From Comamonadaceae bacterium (lineage in GTDB: Bacteria; Pseudomonadota; Gammaproteobacteria; Burkholderiales; Burkholderiaceae_C), in assembly GCA_013297985.1 (NCBI GenBank), contig JAAFIY010000021.1:1-42392 (forward strand): 42,392 nt of DNA, read 5' to 3'. Position numbers and translations under genes: made by a program. The notes under the pieces were generated by a model. It did no database searches. It saw only the letters and a list, made by a program, of their open reading frames with translations, and was not told the DNA's origin. The first letter of the stretch is position 1. Each line of letters begins with the position of its first letter. Below are positions 24,516-32,532 of the stretch, one piece after another.

Positions 24516-25295
24516 ATGTTCACCTTCAATGAAGCGCAGATCATGGCGTGGCTCACGCCGGTGTTCTGGCCGTTTCTGCGCGCGCTGGCCTTGTTCACCG
24601 CGGCGCCCGTGCTCTCCAGCCGTGCGGTACCCATGCGGGTGAAGATTGGCTTGGCTTTCTTTATTGCGCTGGCCGCGCAGCCGTCCTTAAGCGGTCAACC
24701 CTTGGTGCCGCTGAACACCGCGCAAGCCCTGGGCACCGTGGTACATGAGGTGGGTGTGGGGCTGGCGCTGGGCTTTGCGGTGCGGCTGGTGTTTGCCGCT
24801 GTGGAGCTGGCGGGCGAGGTAATTGGCCTGCAAATGGGCCTGAACTTCGCCACGTTTTTTGACCCTGCCAGCAACGCCCAAGCCAACGCGGTCACCCGCT
24901 TTTTTGGCGCGATGACGGTGCTGATGTTCGTGGCTGCAGGCGGCCATCTGGTGCTGATCATGGCGCTGATCAAAAGCTTTGACTTGTTCCCGGTGGGCGG
25001 CGTGGTGGGCTCTGGCCCCACGGGGGTGAGCCAGCAGTTGGCGCTGCATCGCCTGGGGGCTGAGCTGTTTTCCACGGCCCTGTGGATTGCGCTGCCGCTG
25101 ATTGCCTTGATGATGTTGGTGAACTTGGCGCTGGGTGTCATCTCGCGCGTTGCACCACAGATCAACATCTATGCCGTGGGGTTTCCCATCACGCTCACGG
25201 CGGGCTTGGTGGCGATCGCACTGACGCTGCCGCTGTTAGACCAGCCCTTTTTGCGCTTGTTAGAGCGCACCATTGAGCTGTTTCACGGGCGCTAA
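24516..25295 (+). CDS. fliR: flagellar export gate protein FliR
   Basis: The 259-residue polytopic membrane protein completes the FliPQR pore. Visible features are RALALFTAAPVLSSRAVPMRVK, LVFAAVELAGEVIGLQMGL, FFDPASNAQANAVTRFFG and the C-terminal LALGVISRVAPQINIYAVGFP, all typical. It lies 48 nt after fliQ and is the last gene of the operon. flhB and flhA are not in the window. It converges on the DUF4124 gene with only 12 nt between stops and no obvious terminator. Confidence 0.95.
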   Translation: MFTFNEAQIMAWLTPVFWPFLRALALFTAAPVLSSRAVPMRVKIGLAFFIALAAQPSLSGQPLVPLNTAQALGTVVHEVGVGLALGFAVRLVFAAVELAGEVIGLQMGLNFATFFDPASNAQANAVTRFFGAMTVLMFVAAGGHLVLIMALIKSFDLFPVGGVVGSGPTGVSQQLALHRLGAELFSTALWIALPLIALMMLVNLALGVISRVAPQINIYAVGFPITLTAGLVAIALTLPLLDQPFLRLLERTIELFHGR

Positions 25296-25307
25296 GGCCC
25301 AGCCGCA

Positions 25308-26018
25308 TCAGGGCCTGCGGGCCGCCGCAGGCGTCGCTTGGTTTTGCGTCGACGCATTCATGGCCCACAACTGCTGCAAGCGCTGCAGTTCGGTGTCAAA
25401 GCGGGAATTGATGCGTTGTTTGTCGGCTGAGCGGTCGGCAATCACCCGCTTTTGGTCGGCCACGTTCTTGTCGAGCTCTTCGTACATGCGGCGCAGCCGA
25501 GGCGTGGCCTTGGCGCGGTCGTTTTGGTAGAACTCAAGCTCTTTGTCCAGCGTCAGGCGCTGCTTACCCAGGGCGTCAATGCGCTGCTCAGCCAGGGCAA
25601 TCAACTCGTCTACCTGATTGAGCGCCTCGTTGCGTTCGCGGTCGTGGGTGGCGCGGTTGGGGTAGCGCGAGAGCAAGGCCCGGTCGCGGCGACGCTCTTC
25701 AGCGGCGCGGGTTTGGTCTTCGGCAATCTTGCGTTCGCGCGCTTCTTGTTCGGCCCGTTCGGCCGCAGTCAGCGAGGGGCCCACGCTGCGCTTGACCGAG
25801 CCGCTGGGGTTGAGCTCTTTTTGCTCGCGGTCAATGCATTCCTGAATGGGGCGGTCAGACGTTAGTCGGCGGCCGTTTTTGTCCACGCACGTAAAGATGC
25901 TTTGCCCCCAGGCGGGACCGGCCAGCAAGGTGGCCAAGGCCAGCGCCGCAGCGGGAGCAGTCCATCGGCGCATCACCAAGCGGGCAAGTAAGGCACGGCC
26001 GTAGGTTGGCTTGGGCAT
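25308..26018 (-). CDS. secreted DUF4124-domain protein with C-terminal coiled coil
   Basis: The 236-residue exported protein has a signal peptide ending LALATLLAGPAWGQ. A short DUF4124-type segment follows (IFTCVDKNGRRLTSDRPIQECIDREQ), then about 150 residues of highly charged helix (Arg/Glu/Asp/Gln), likely coiled coil. An internal ATG at 25973 gives a cleaner signal peptide and may be the real start; neither start has a clear ribosome-binding site. DUF4124 proteins are common in beta- and gammaproteobacterial envelopes, but their function is unknown. It lies 50 nt downstream of pyrE on the same strand and may be cotranscribed with it. Confidence 0.82.
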   Translation of the reverse strand: MPKPTYGRALLARLVMRRWTAPAAALALATLLAGPAWGQSIFTCVDKNGRRLTSDRPIQECIDREQKELNPSGSVKRSVGPSLTAAERAEQEARERKIAEDQTRAAEERRRDRALLSRYPNRATHDRERNEALNQVDELIALAEQRIDALGKQRLTLDKELEFYQNDRAKATPRLRRMYEELDKNVADQKRVIADRSADKQRINSRFDTELQRLQQLWAMNASTQNQATPAAARRP

Positions 26019-26068
26019 GGAAGAAGGCGTGGCAGGCGAAATGACAGGCGAAGAGGTTGGGCGCAGGT

Positions 26069-26803
26069 TTAGTCAGCCACACCGTAGCGATCACGATAGG
26101 CCTGCACCCGAGTTCGGTGCTCTGCCAGATCAGCGCCACTTTGTTGTTGCAGATAGTCCAGCAAATCCCGCAGTTTGGCAATTGCACAGATGGCTAAACC
26201 CAGTTCGCGTTGCACATGCTGTACGGCGCTGTAAGGCAGCTCAGCGCCGGTGGAATCGGTGGCCCGCTCTTGCCGGTCTAGCGCAATGGCAATGGCGCAG
26301 GGCGTGGCCCCGGCGGCGGTGATCAGCGCAATGGATTCACGGGTGGCGGTGCCAGCCGATATGACGTCGTCCACGATCAGCACCCGCCCCACCAAGGGTG
26401 CACCCACCAGGGTGCCGCCTTCGCCGTGGTCTTTGGCCTCTTTGCGGTTGTAGGCAAAGGGCTTGTTGTGCCCGAGGCGGGCCAGCTCAATGGCCACGCC
26501 CGCCGCCAGCGGAATACCCTTGTAGGCGGGGCCAAACAGCATGTCAAAGGCAATGCCGCTGCGCGCAATGGCCTGGGCGTAGAAGGCGCACAGGCGCTGC
26601 AGCTTGACACCGTCGTCAAACAAACCGGCGTTGAAGAAGTAGGGGCTCAAGCGCCCCGCCTTGGTCTTGAATTCGCCAAAGCGCAACACGCCCGATTGCA
26701 GCGCAAAAGCCACAAAGTCCAGCGCGTTGACTGCTTGGCTAGCGACGGGGATGGCAGAGATGACCGGGGCGGTGGGCAAATTTGGCGCGACACTGTGGTC
26801 CAT
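26069..26803 (-). CDS. pyrE: orotate phosphoribosyltransferase
   Basis: Converts orotate and PRPP to orotidine-5'-phosphate in pyrimidine synthesis. The 244-residue protein contains GVLRFGEFKTKAGRLSPYFFNAG (38-60), FGPAYKGIPLA (90-100), KEAKDHGEGG (121-130) and the PRPP-binding VLIVDDVISAGTA (141-153). ATG 26803 has GAGGAAA 8 nt before it, which settles the start, although it adds about 20 residues to the E. coli length. Its start codon shares two bases (the TG/CA of CATG at 26801-26804) with that of the divergent exonuclease gene, so its promoter must lie inside that gene. Confidence 0.95.
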   Translation of the reverse strand: MDHSVAPNLPTAPVISAIPVASQAVNALDFVAFALQSGVLRFGEFKTKAGRLSPYFFNAGLFDDGVKLQRLCAFYAQAIARSGIAFDMLFGPAYKGIPLAAGVAIELARLGHNKPFAYNRKEAKDHGEGGTLVGAPLVGRVLIVDDVISAGTATRESIALITAAGATPCAIAIALDRQERATDSTGAELPYSAVQHVQRELGLAICAIAKLRDLLDYLQQQSGADLAEHRTRVQAYRDRYGVAD

Positions 26804-27626
26804 GGCGATTTCCTCATCGGCCGCGAAGCGGCAGTTTCGACTGACCACGCTCAACCTCAATGGCATCCGCTCGGCGGTGTCCAAAGGGCTCCCCGACTGG
26901 GTGGCCAAAATGGGGCCGGATTGTATGGCTGTGCAAGAGGTCAAGGCCCAGCAATCCGACCTGGACGCGCTCGGCCTGACCGAACTGGCGGGTCTTCGCG
27001 GGCACTTTCATTTGGCGCAGAAAAAAGGCTACAGCGGCGTAGGCCTGTACACCCGGCACGAACCCACCGACGTAATCCAAGGCATGGGCGTGCCTGAATT
27101 TGACGATGAAGGCCGTTGGGTTGAGCTGCGCTTTGACACCCCCAATCGGCGCCTGTCGGTGGTTAGCGTGTACTTTCCCAGCGGCTCCAGCGGGCCCGAG
27201 CGGCAGGCGGCCAAGTTTCGCTTTCTGGACGTGATCTATCCGCGCCTGTTGCAACTGCGCACCAACCGGCAGGTGGTGCTGTGTGGCGACATCAACATCG
27301 CCCATCAGGCCATTGACCTGAAGAATTGGAAGAGCAACCAGAAAAACAGCGGCTTTCTGCCCGAGGAGCGGGCATGGATGGGCCACTTGCTGGAGCCTGC
27401 CAAAGGCGGCTATGCCGACGTCTACCGCCGCCTGCACCCCGACACCACCGACGACTGCTACACATGGTGGAGCGCCCGCGGCGCCGCTTGGGCCAAGAAC
27501 GTGGGCTGGCGGCTGGACTACCAAATCGCAAGCCCTGAGCTGGCCGCGCTGGCCCAGCGCGCGCACATTGAAAAAGCCGTGCGCTTTTCAGACCATGCGC
27601 CCTTGACGGTGGACTACGTGGGCTGA
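26802..27626 (+). CDS. xth: exodeoxyribonuclease III (AP endonuclease)
   Basis: The 274-residue EEP-fold nuclease of base-excision repair removes nucleotides 3'-5' and cuts at abasic sites. Motifs are LNLNGIRSA (18-26), the metal ligand Glu46 in QEVKAQQSD, KKGYSGVGLYTR, the catalytic GDINIAH, WRLDYQIAS, and the C-terminal SDHAPLTVDY. ATG 26802 is the last plausible start before the first conserved strand, and no strong ribosome-binding site is visible. Upstream starts would only deepen the overlap with pyrE. It is the ExoA/XthA type; which one is not decided. Confidence 0.93.
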   Translation: MAISSSAAKRQFRLTTLNLNGIRSAVSKGLPDWVAKMGPDCMAVQEVKAQQSDLDALGLTELAGLRGHFHLAQKKGYSGVGLYTRHEPTDVIQGMGVPEFDDEGRWVELRFDTPNRRLSVVSVYFPSGSSGPERQAAKFRFLDVIYPRLLQLRTNRQVVLCGDINIAHQAIDLKNWKSNQKNSGFLPEERAWMGHLLEPAKGGYADVYRRLHPDTTDDCYTWWSARGAAWAKNVGWRLDYQIASPELAALAQRAHIEKAVRFSDHAPLTVDYVG

Positions 27627-27676
27627 CGCTGCGCCGCAAGCAGGGCAAGGGGCGCAAGCCGCAAGACGACCTGTTT

Positions 27677-27735
27677 GCTATAAATTAAATAGCTGATTGC
27701 GCTGATAAATAGGCCGCAAGCGGCTGTTTTTATAT
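27677..27735. repeat. AGCTAT-type extragenic repeat, long copy A (possible terminator)
   Basis: GCTAT-N7-ATAGC (27677-27693) runs into ATAGCTGATTGCGC, a GCCGCAAGCGGC hairpin and TGTTTTTATA. The right part aligns with copy B at 28957. It follows the exonuclease stop by about 50 nt, and the hairpin plus T-run could terminate it. Confidence 0.65.
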
Positions 27736-27893
27736 ATGCGACCGTGACGGCGGTTTGCGCCAGACCCGCCACCCTGCGCCCAGCCCCGATTGGTCCCCTG
27801 CGCGGTGAACGTTTGTTCGCACAGACCTACACTGCCTTTCGGAGACAAGCGGCCAAGCCGCGCCCGATTTCAACCACTTACTCAAGGCCGCTC
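27736..27893. other. leader region of the binding-protein gene
   Basis: About 160 nt without a supported gene. The coding frame is open through part of it, but the residues do not look like a signal peptide. No promoter or ribosome-binding site could be placed with confidence. Confidence 0.3.
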
Positions 27894-28880
27894 ATGCCAA
27901 CACGTCGTCAAGCGCTTATTCGCGGCACCGCCGCTGCAGCCACTCTGGGCTTGGGCTCCATGCCCGTCTTTGCGCAAGGCCGCATCGACACCCTGCGCAT
28001 CTTTGTAGGCTTTCCGCCTGGCGGCACCACCGATTCGTTTGCGCGGCGCGTGGGCGAGAAACTGCGCGGCGTGTATGCCAATAACGTGGTGATTGAAAAC
28101 CGCCCCGGCGCCGGTGGGCAGCTCGGCATCATGGGCTTGAAGTCTGCGCCCGGCGACGGCACCGCCATGCTGTACACGCCCGCGTCGATGCTTACGGTGT
28201 ACCCGCATTCGTATTCGCGCCTGCCGTATTCGCAGGCTGACGTGGCACCCATCACCATCGGCCACGCGTCGGACCACGCATTTGTCGTGGGTTCGGCCGT
28301 ACCGGCAGAGGTGACCAACCTCAAGCAATACGTGGCCTGGGCCAAGGCCAATGTGGGCAAGGTCAACGTGGGCAACCCCGGCGCCGGCTCGATGCCGCAT
28401 TTGCTGGCTGGGCGCTTTGCCACCCTGGCGGGTATTGAATCCATCAACGTGCCCTTTGCAGGCTCTGGCCCCGGCGTGCCGCAGCTGTTGGGCGGCCAGC
28501 TCAGCACCATGTCGTCGCCCTTGGGCGACTGGATTCAGCATGCCCGCTCAGGCCGCGCCCGGGTTTTGGCCACCTCGGGCCCCACCCGTTCGCCCTTCAT
28601 GCCCGATGTGCCCACTTACAAAGAGCAGGGCTTCGATGAGCTGGTGATTCGCGAATGGTTTGGCTTCTTTCTGCCCGCCACCGCATCACAAGCGGTGCGC
28701 GAACGCGCCTCTACGTTCTTGCGCGCCTCACTCATTCAGCCTGACGTGGCAGCCGCCATGGCGTCACTGGCCGCGCACGTGATGCCCACGACCATGGATG
28801 AGTTTGGTGCCCGCATGAAGGCCGACACCGAGTTTGCAGGTCGCTTGGTGAAGGCGCTGGGGTTCCGTGCAGATTCTTGA
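27894..28880 (+). CDS. Bug-family tripartite tricarboxylate transporter substrate-binding protein
   Basis: The 328-residue periplasmic binding protein has an N-terminal signal TRRQALIRGTAAAATLGLGS with a twin-arginine-like TRR motif, ending at PVFAQ. Family hallmarks are LRIFVGFPPGGTTDSFAR, VIENRPGAGGQLGIMGLKSAPGDGTAMLY and GNPGAGSMPHLLAGRF. The ATG at 27894 sets the signal peptide properly; the longer frame from 27744 is ignored. No TctA/TctB membrane genes are nearby, so it is one of the solitary Bug proteins that abound in Burkholderiales. Ligand unknown, probably a carboxylate. Confidence 0.9.
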   Translation: MPTRRQALIRGTAAAATLGLGSMPVFAQGRIDTLRIFVGFPPGGTTDSFARRVGEKLRGVYANNVVIENRPGAGGQLGIMGLKSAPGDGTAMLYTPASMLTVYPHSYSRLPYSQADVAPITIGHASDHAFVVGSAVPAEVTNLKQYVAWAKANVGKVNVGNPGAGSMPHLLAGRFATLAGIESINVPFAGSGPGVPQLLGGQLSTMSSPLGDWIQHARSGRARVLATSGPTRSPFMPDVPTYKEQGFDELVIREWFGFFLPATASQAVRERASTFLRASLIQPDVAAAMASLAAHVMPTTMDEFGARMKADTEFAGRLVKALGFRADS

Positions 28881-28956
28881 TCTGGCCTGAGCTGCGCCGC
28901 CGTGCGGTGCCCGACAGGAGCGCCGACCTTGACGGCTGTTTGATGCTCCGTTTTTT

Positions 28957-29000
28957 ATAGCTGCAAACGCAGATATTCAGGACGCTGACGGCTATTTTTG
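28957..29000. repeat. AGCTAT-type extragenic repeat, long copy B
   Basis: ATAGCTGCAAACGCAGATATTCAGG... followed by GACGGCTATTTTTG. It lines up with copy A (ATAGCTG, GCGC/ACGC, GATA, AGG, CGGCT, TTTTT). It lies 3' of the binding-protein gene and marks the last recognisable host sequence before the island. Confidence 0.65.
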
Positions 29001-29075
29001 TCATTGTTCTTCCGCCTCACTCATCGCGAAGTTGCCCTCTTGGTCGGGATACCCGCAAGAAAGCACTTCGTACGT

Positions 29076-29165
29076 GCCCAACATTTGCCTAAGGCCAATG
29101 ACCTTCTCGAGTACGTGGTGGTGCACGAGATGGCCCATCTGCTGGAGCGCGGCCACAACGAGCGG
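29076..29165 (+). pseudogene. remnant of a YgjP/DUF45-type zinc metallopeptidase
   Basis: The frame at 29103-29165 reads LLEYVVVHEMAHLLERGHNER. This is the zinc-binding HExxH helix and flanks of the M48-like YgjP/DUF45 family, which often accompanies type I restriction genes. The expected N-terminal strands and the C-terminal part (usually F..LMD..P.WR) are missing or out of frame. About 30 codons survive, so it is a relic rather than a gene. It reads opposite to the adjacent defence-like genes and suggests an older mobile load at this site. Confidence 0.6.
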
Positions 29166-29216
29166 ACACATAGACGCTCGAGCTACGCGAAACGGTCGGG
29201 ACCCTCCGGCAGGTTC

Positions 29217-29879
29217 TCACAGCCCATGCACCAGGTGAGTCACTCGTCGCTCACTGCTAGAAATCGTCTCTGTACGACTAATTGCTATGGGTCGACGGTC
29301 AAAGTTGTTTTTATTTTTGAGATAGGCCCGACAGTAGAAGTTGCGAATGATGAACATCCCAAACGAACTTGGGCCCATCGGTCCTGCAACTGGAATTCTG
29401 CAACTCTCGTACTGACCCAGCGTCAGGTGGCAAGCCGGATGGACCACATCGTGGTGCTGATCGGGAGCGTAGTCAAACCGAACTGGAAAGCGAACCAGTC
29501 GACGCGCGGTGATGTCCCCATACAACTCGTCCTGCTCGTACAAGGTCGGCGCATCTTCGATCGTCGGCAAACTGGGGCTTGGGAAATACGCGAGCCGGTG
29601 TTGCGCCAGCGTTTTGTCCGGTCGGAACGAATACTGGAAGAGTAGTAACCCTCCATCGATCAGCTTTACGTGGTAAGCGTCGTGCGCATCCAACTCACGA
29701 TAGACGTCTTCGTAGGGGACATCACGAAGAGCAATCGTCGTTTGATCTTTCCCCCCGATACGAACTGCACCGCCGCTCCCCGTCTGAAACGAAGGATAAA
29801 ACTGCTTCACGGAGATACTGGCGATAAGAAGGCGATTGATAAGGTCCGTGATCTGGTTGTTAACACTGTCAGGATTCAT
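29217..29879 (-). CDS. DUF2290 protein, partner of the adjacent helicase (candidate defence gene)
   Basis: The 220-residue protein has the DUF2290 pattern: AYHVKLIDGGLLLFQY (68-83), QHRLAYFPSPSLPTIED (93-109), RFPVRFDYAP (130-139), and the strongest block HPACHLTLGQYESCRIPV (147-164), then FIIRNFYCRAYL. Biochemical role unknown; several conserved His and Asp residues could be catalytic. Its ATG overlaps the helicase stop (ATGA), so the two are made together. From memory, helicase plus DUF2290 is a recognised anti-phage system type found in phage-satellite hotspots; activity here is inferred. Codon and base usage look less GC-biased than in the neighbours. Confidence 0.82.
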   Translation of the reverse strand: MNPDSVNNQITDLINRLLIASISVKQFYPSFQTGSGGAVRIGGKDQTTIALRDVPYEDVYRELDAHDAYHVKLIDGGLLLFQYSFRPDKTLAQHRLAYFPSPSLPTIEDAPTLYEQDELYGDITARRLVRFPVRFDYAPDQHHDVVHPACHLTLGQYESCRIPVAGPMGPSSFGMFIIRNFYCRAYLKNKNNFDRRPIAISRTETISSSERRVTHLVHGL

Positions 29880-32005
29880 TTCTTCCCCGAGGTCCGCTTG
29901 ATGTTCTCCAGTTCGAGGATGAGTTGATCCACATCGACCTCCCCTTTCTCGGCCGCCTGCAGGAGCTGGTCACGTTGCGCACGAACTGCCTTTCTTCGCC
30001 CTCGCCCTTTGCCTTGCATTTCCTTGTTGATTACGCGAAGCAGCTTCTTCTCTTCATCGGTTGGGTACCGAAACCGCAGCTTGTACTCGTTCTGTTTAAG
30101 GGTGCTCCACTCCTGCATCAGGACGTCCATATTTGGCCCGATTCCGAGTATGCGAACCCAGGCCTTCGAGCGAGTAATTGCAGTAAAGAGGCGATTGCGA
30201 TTTAGCGCAGTTGCCGTCTTGTCCCAGCCTGAAGCGCAGTCTTGCGCGTTCATGATGTAGATCATCCCCGCTTCGTTCCCCTTCGCGCGGAAGATGCCGG
30301 TGAAGGTAACGCATCCAGCCTTGCTAAAGATGTCGGCTGACGTGCTGACCCCTGCCAATTCGCTGTTGATGTCGACCGCAAAAAGCTGTTGCCGGGCAGG
30401 CCCAACCTCTTTCTGTGTAGTGAGCGGATTTGGGTTGATAACGACGATGTCCTCGGGCCGAAGTTCCTGCTCGCGGATGTCGCTCTGAATGGCCTGAACA
30501 AGCCATGCAGTCTGGTCTGCCGAACCGTCAAACTTATGGAACTGGATAAGGTCGTCGAAGGGTGAATGATTCTCCAAGAACTCTGGAGAAGTTTCAGGCG
30601 TGCGAGCCAAAGCGACTTGTTGCCCGCCGGCCAGTTCCCCGTTTTCCACAACGTATCCGACATCTGTCCAGAGGGTGTCCTGATCAAAGATTTGGACCAG
30701 ACCCTTTTCCCGATAAATGCCGAAGCCGAGGGCGTGCGCCGTTGCAAGGAGGGGGCGAGAGTTTCGGTAGCACTTCTCCAAGATGATGTCTTGTCGGGGC
30801 CCGCCGTCCTCTTGGTTCAGCCGCACCAATGGTGCGCCATCTGGGCCGTTTCCGAACAACTCTTCGGGCGGAGGCACTGACGAGCCTGTGAGTGACTGCA
30901 GTTCGTCATACGCATACACGAGCCGGCCAGGGGGCGACAGAGATCGGTAGCAAAGACGAAGAAAATCGATCGGCAGGTCCTGGGCCTCGTCAATCAACAT
31001 CAAGTCATACTGGGCCAAGGGTTGCTTGGCCGCTGAGAGCGCTTCCAAACACGCGCCTGCGAACTCCTTCCCGTCGCCAAACTTGCGCTTCGATGCACCG
31101 AAGTCGAGGAAAGGCACCTCGTTTACTCGGCAAAACCTGTGATAAACGCCGTCACGTTCCCTATCGCCGGGGCCGCCCCATGCATTGATGATGTCAATGC
31201 ACTCCCAATCGGGCTCGGAGCCAGTCTGCTCGATGGTGAAGTTGTTGATCAATCGCCGAAACTGTTCCTTTAGCGAGCGGGTGTTGAAGGTGACCGCGAT
31301 TCGCCAAGTCGGGTTCTGGGAGTGCAGATACGCCACCTTCAAGGCAAGAACGATCGTCTTGCCTGAGCCAGCCAGTCCACGAATGCGCTGAACGCCTTCA
31401 ACGGTTTCAATGACTGCCTGCGACTGGTGCTGATCAAGGTTGGCTATTGACTCCTCGACGCGCTTCAGCTTCGCACCTCGGGAATCCGCCTTCTTGGGCT
31501 CTCGCTTCTGCTTTCCCGCGCGAATGGATGTGACCACCTGGACAGCGGCTACGAGGTTCTGGAAGACGCCGGCCTCCGCGCCCCAATGAAACTCTTGTAC
31601 TTTTGAGCCAAGGTTGTCGCTATTGGCAACGAAGTAGGGCGGCTCGGCGTTAGGCAGGTGCGCCTTCGCCGGCGCGTAGGTCACCACGTTGATCTCAAAC
31701 TTCAGCGATCTTCCGGTCTTGAGCCCTGCATGCGGCTTCAACCGGATCTCAAGCATGGAAGCAATGTCGTCCTGGCGCGCGCAGAACTCACCCAGGTCCG
31801 TGCCTTCGACTAGGTCGAAAGCAACGAGCCCGAAGGTCGGCGAAATCAGTAGCGCATCCAGCTTCATCGGGCCTGTCGGTGACCCGATGATGGGGTAGCC
31901 AAGATAGAGGTAGCCGTCCCCAGCCAAGTTGGCGGATAGGACTTCCGCTAGTGATCTCGACGAATTCGGCTTCTCCTTCGCCGAACCCCATATGACCTCG
32001 ATCAT
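29876..32005 (-). CDS. SF1 (UvrD-like) helicase/ATPase with N-terminal nuclease-like domain (candidate defence gene)
   Basis: The 709-residue protein carries all the main SF1 motifs. Residues are numbered from ATG 32005, which has GAGG 8 nt upstream. A Q-motif is near DQHQSQAV, Walker A is GLAGSGKT (210-217), Walker B LIDEAQD (337-343), motif III VYAYDELQS, motif IV KCYRNSRP (411-418), motif V TGIFRAKGNEAG (569-580) and motif VI RLFTAITRSK (605-614). Residues 25-110 resemble a NERD-like nuclease fold (KLDALLISPTFGLVAFDL), but the usual E-x-K reads D-L-V. The C-terminus is Lys/Arg-rich. In-frame codons extend to 32059. Translationally coupled to DUF2290; together they probably act on invading nucleic acid (inference). 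Confidence 0.88.
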   Translation of the reverse strand: MIEVIWGSAKEKPNSSRSLAEVLSANLAGDGYLYLGYPIIGSPTGPMKLDALLISPTFGLVAFDLVEGTDLGEFCARQDDIASMLEIRLKPHAGLKTGRSLKFEINVVTYAPAKAHLPNAEPPYFVANSDNLGSKVQEFHWGAEAGVFQNLVAAVQVVTSIRAGKQKREPKKADSRGAKLKRVEESIANLDQHQSQAVIETVEGVQRIRGLAGSGKTIVLALKVAYLHSQNPTWRIAVTFNTRSLKEQFRRLINNFTIEQTGSEPDWECIDIINAWGGPGDRERDGVYHRFCRVNEVPFLDFGASKRKFGDGKEFAGACLEALSAAKQPLAQYDLMLIDEAQDLPIDFLRLCYRSLSPPGRLVYAYDELQSLTGSSVPPPEELFGNGPDGAPLVRLNQEDGGPRQDIILEKCYRNSRPLLATAHALGFGIYREKGLVQIFDQDTLWTDVGYVVENGELAGGQQVALARTPETSPEFLENHSPFDDLIQFHKFDGSADQTAWLVQAIQSDIREQELRPEDIVVINPNPLTTQKEVGPARQQLFAVDINSELAGVSTSADIFSKAGCVTFTGIFRAKGNEAGMIYIMNAQDCASGWDKTATALNRNRLFTAITRSKAWVRILGIGPNMDVLMQEWSTLKQNEYKLRFRYPTDEEKKLLRVINKEMQGKGRGRRKAVRAQRDQLLQAAEKGEVDVDQLILELENIKRTSGKK

Positions 32006-32532
32006 CGTTCTTGCCTCGTTGTTCCCGCCATATTCCTCTGCCCGTAGGCATGCTGCCAAGTTGAAGTGTTCGCCTCCTGGCGTTGAAATTCAACGCCCAT
32101 CACGGTGCACCCAACGTTGTTGTCGACAGCACCCAGTCGGGTGGTCGCTCCCAGCCAGCCGCACGAGCATCTAGATCGACCGGCCGCAGTCGCTGCCCTT
32201 CGGTCATTGGCATTGGAGTGTTACGCATCGGGTTCGATTTGCCAGTGGCCGTGTGCTGTCGCCGGCACGGCAGGTGCTCCGCCGCAGGTACGCCGGTTGC
32301 TGACCGGACTTTGCCGGCCACATTTCGTCGGCATAGCGGTATGACAACTGTCGCCCTCCAACTTGTAACAGCCCAAAAAATGGGTCGGATTCCGATAGAC
32401 CTTATTCCCACCGAACATCACTCTTTGGTCAAGATATCCACAAATCGACAAATTTAGGCAACTACATTGAGTTCGCTGCGGAAATTGCCGTGACTATTGG
32501 GAATCAAATGCAGGGTGGCCGACGGTCGAAAG
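32006..32532. other. island intergenic region between helicase gene and glmS
   Basis: About 530 nt with no gene I can support. Open frames of 76-124 codons occur on both strands, but none has a recognisable family motif with a good start. One minus-strand frame ending at 32100 has a protein-like stretch (LRPVDLDARAAGWERPPDWV). The part next to glmS (32380-32510) is AT-richer than the surroundings. The helicase promoter should lie here, but no motif is evident. No Tn7-like end repeats were recognised. Confidence 0.4.

Noticed and set aside
25452-25865. Plus-strand frame of 137 codons within the DUF4124 gene
   Set aside because: It is antisense to the signal-peptide-bearing coiled-coil protein and has no ribosome-binding site or family motif.
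28998-29645. A 215-codon plus-strand frame covering the metallopeptidase motif
   Set aside because: Only the short HExxH segment looks like protein of a known family; the rest is antisense to the DUF2290 gene and has no coherent domain.
32450-32532. Possible Tn7-type right end near glmS (a TGTAGTTGCC on the minus strand about 67 nt after the stop)
   Set aside because: It is too far from the usual insertion point about 25 nt downstream, no repeated transposase-binding sites or matching left end were seen, and no tns genes are present.
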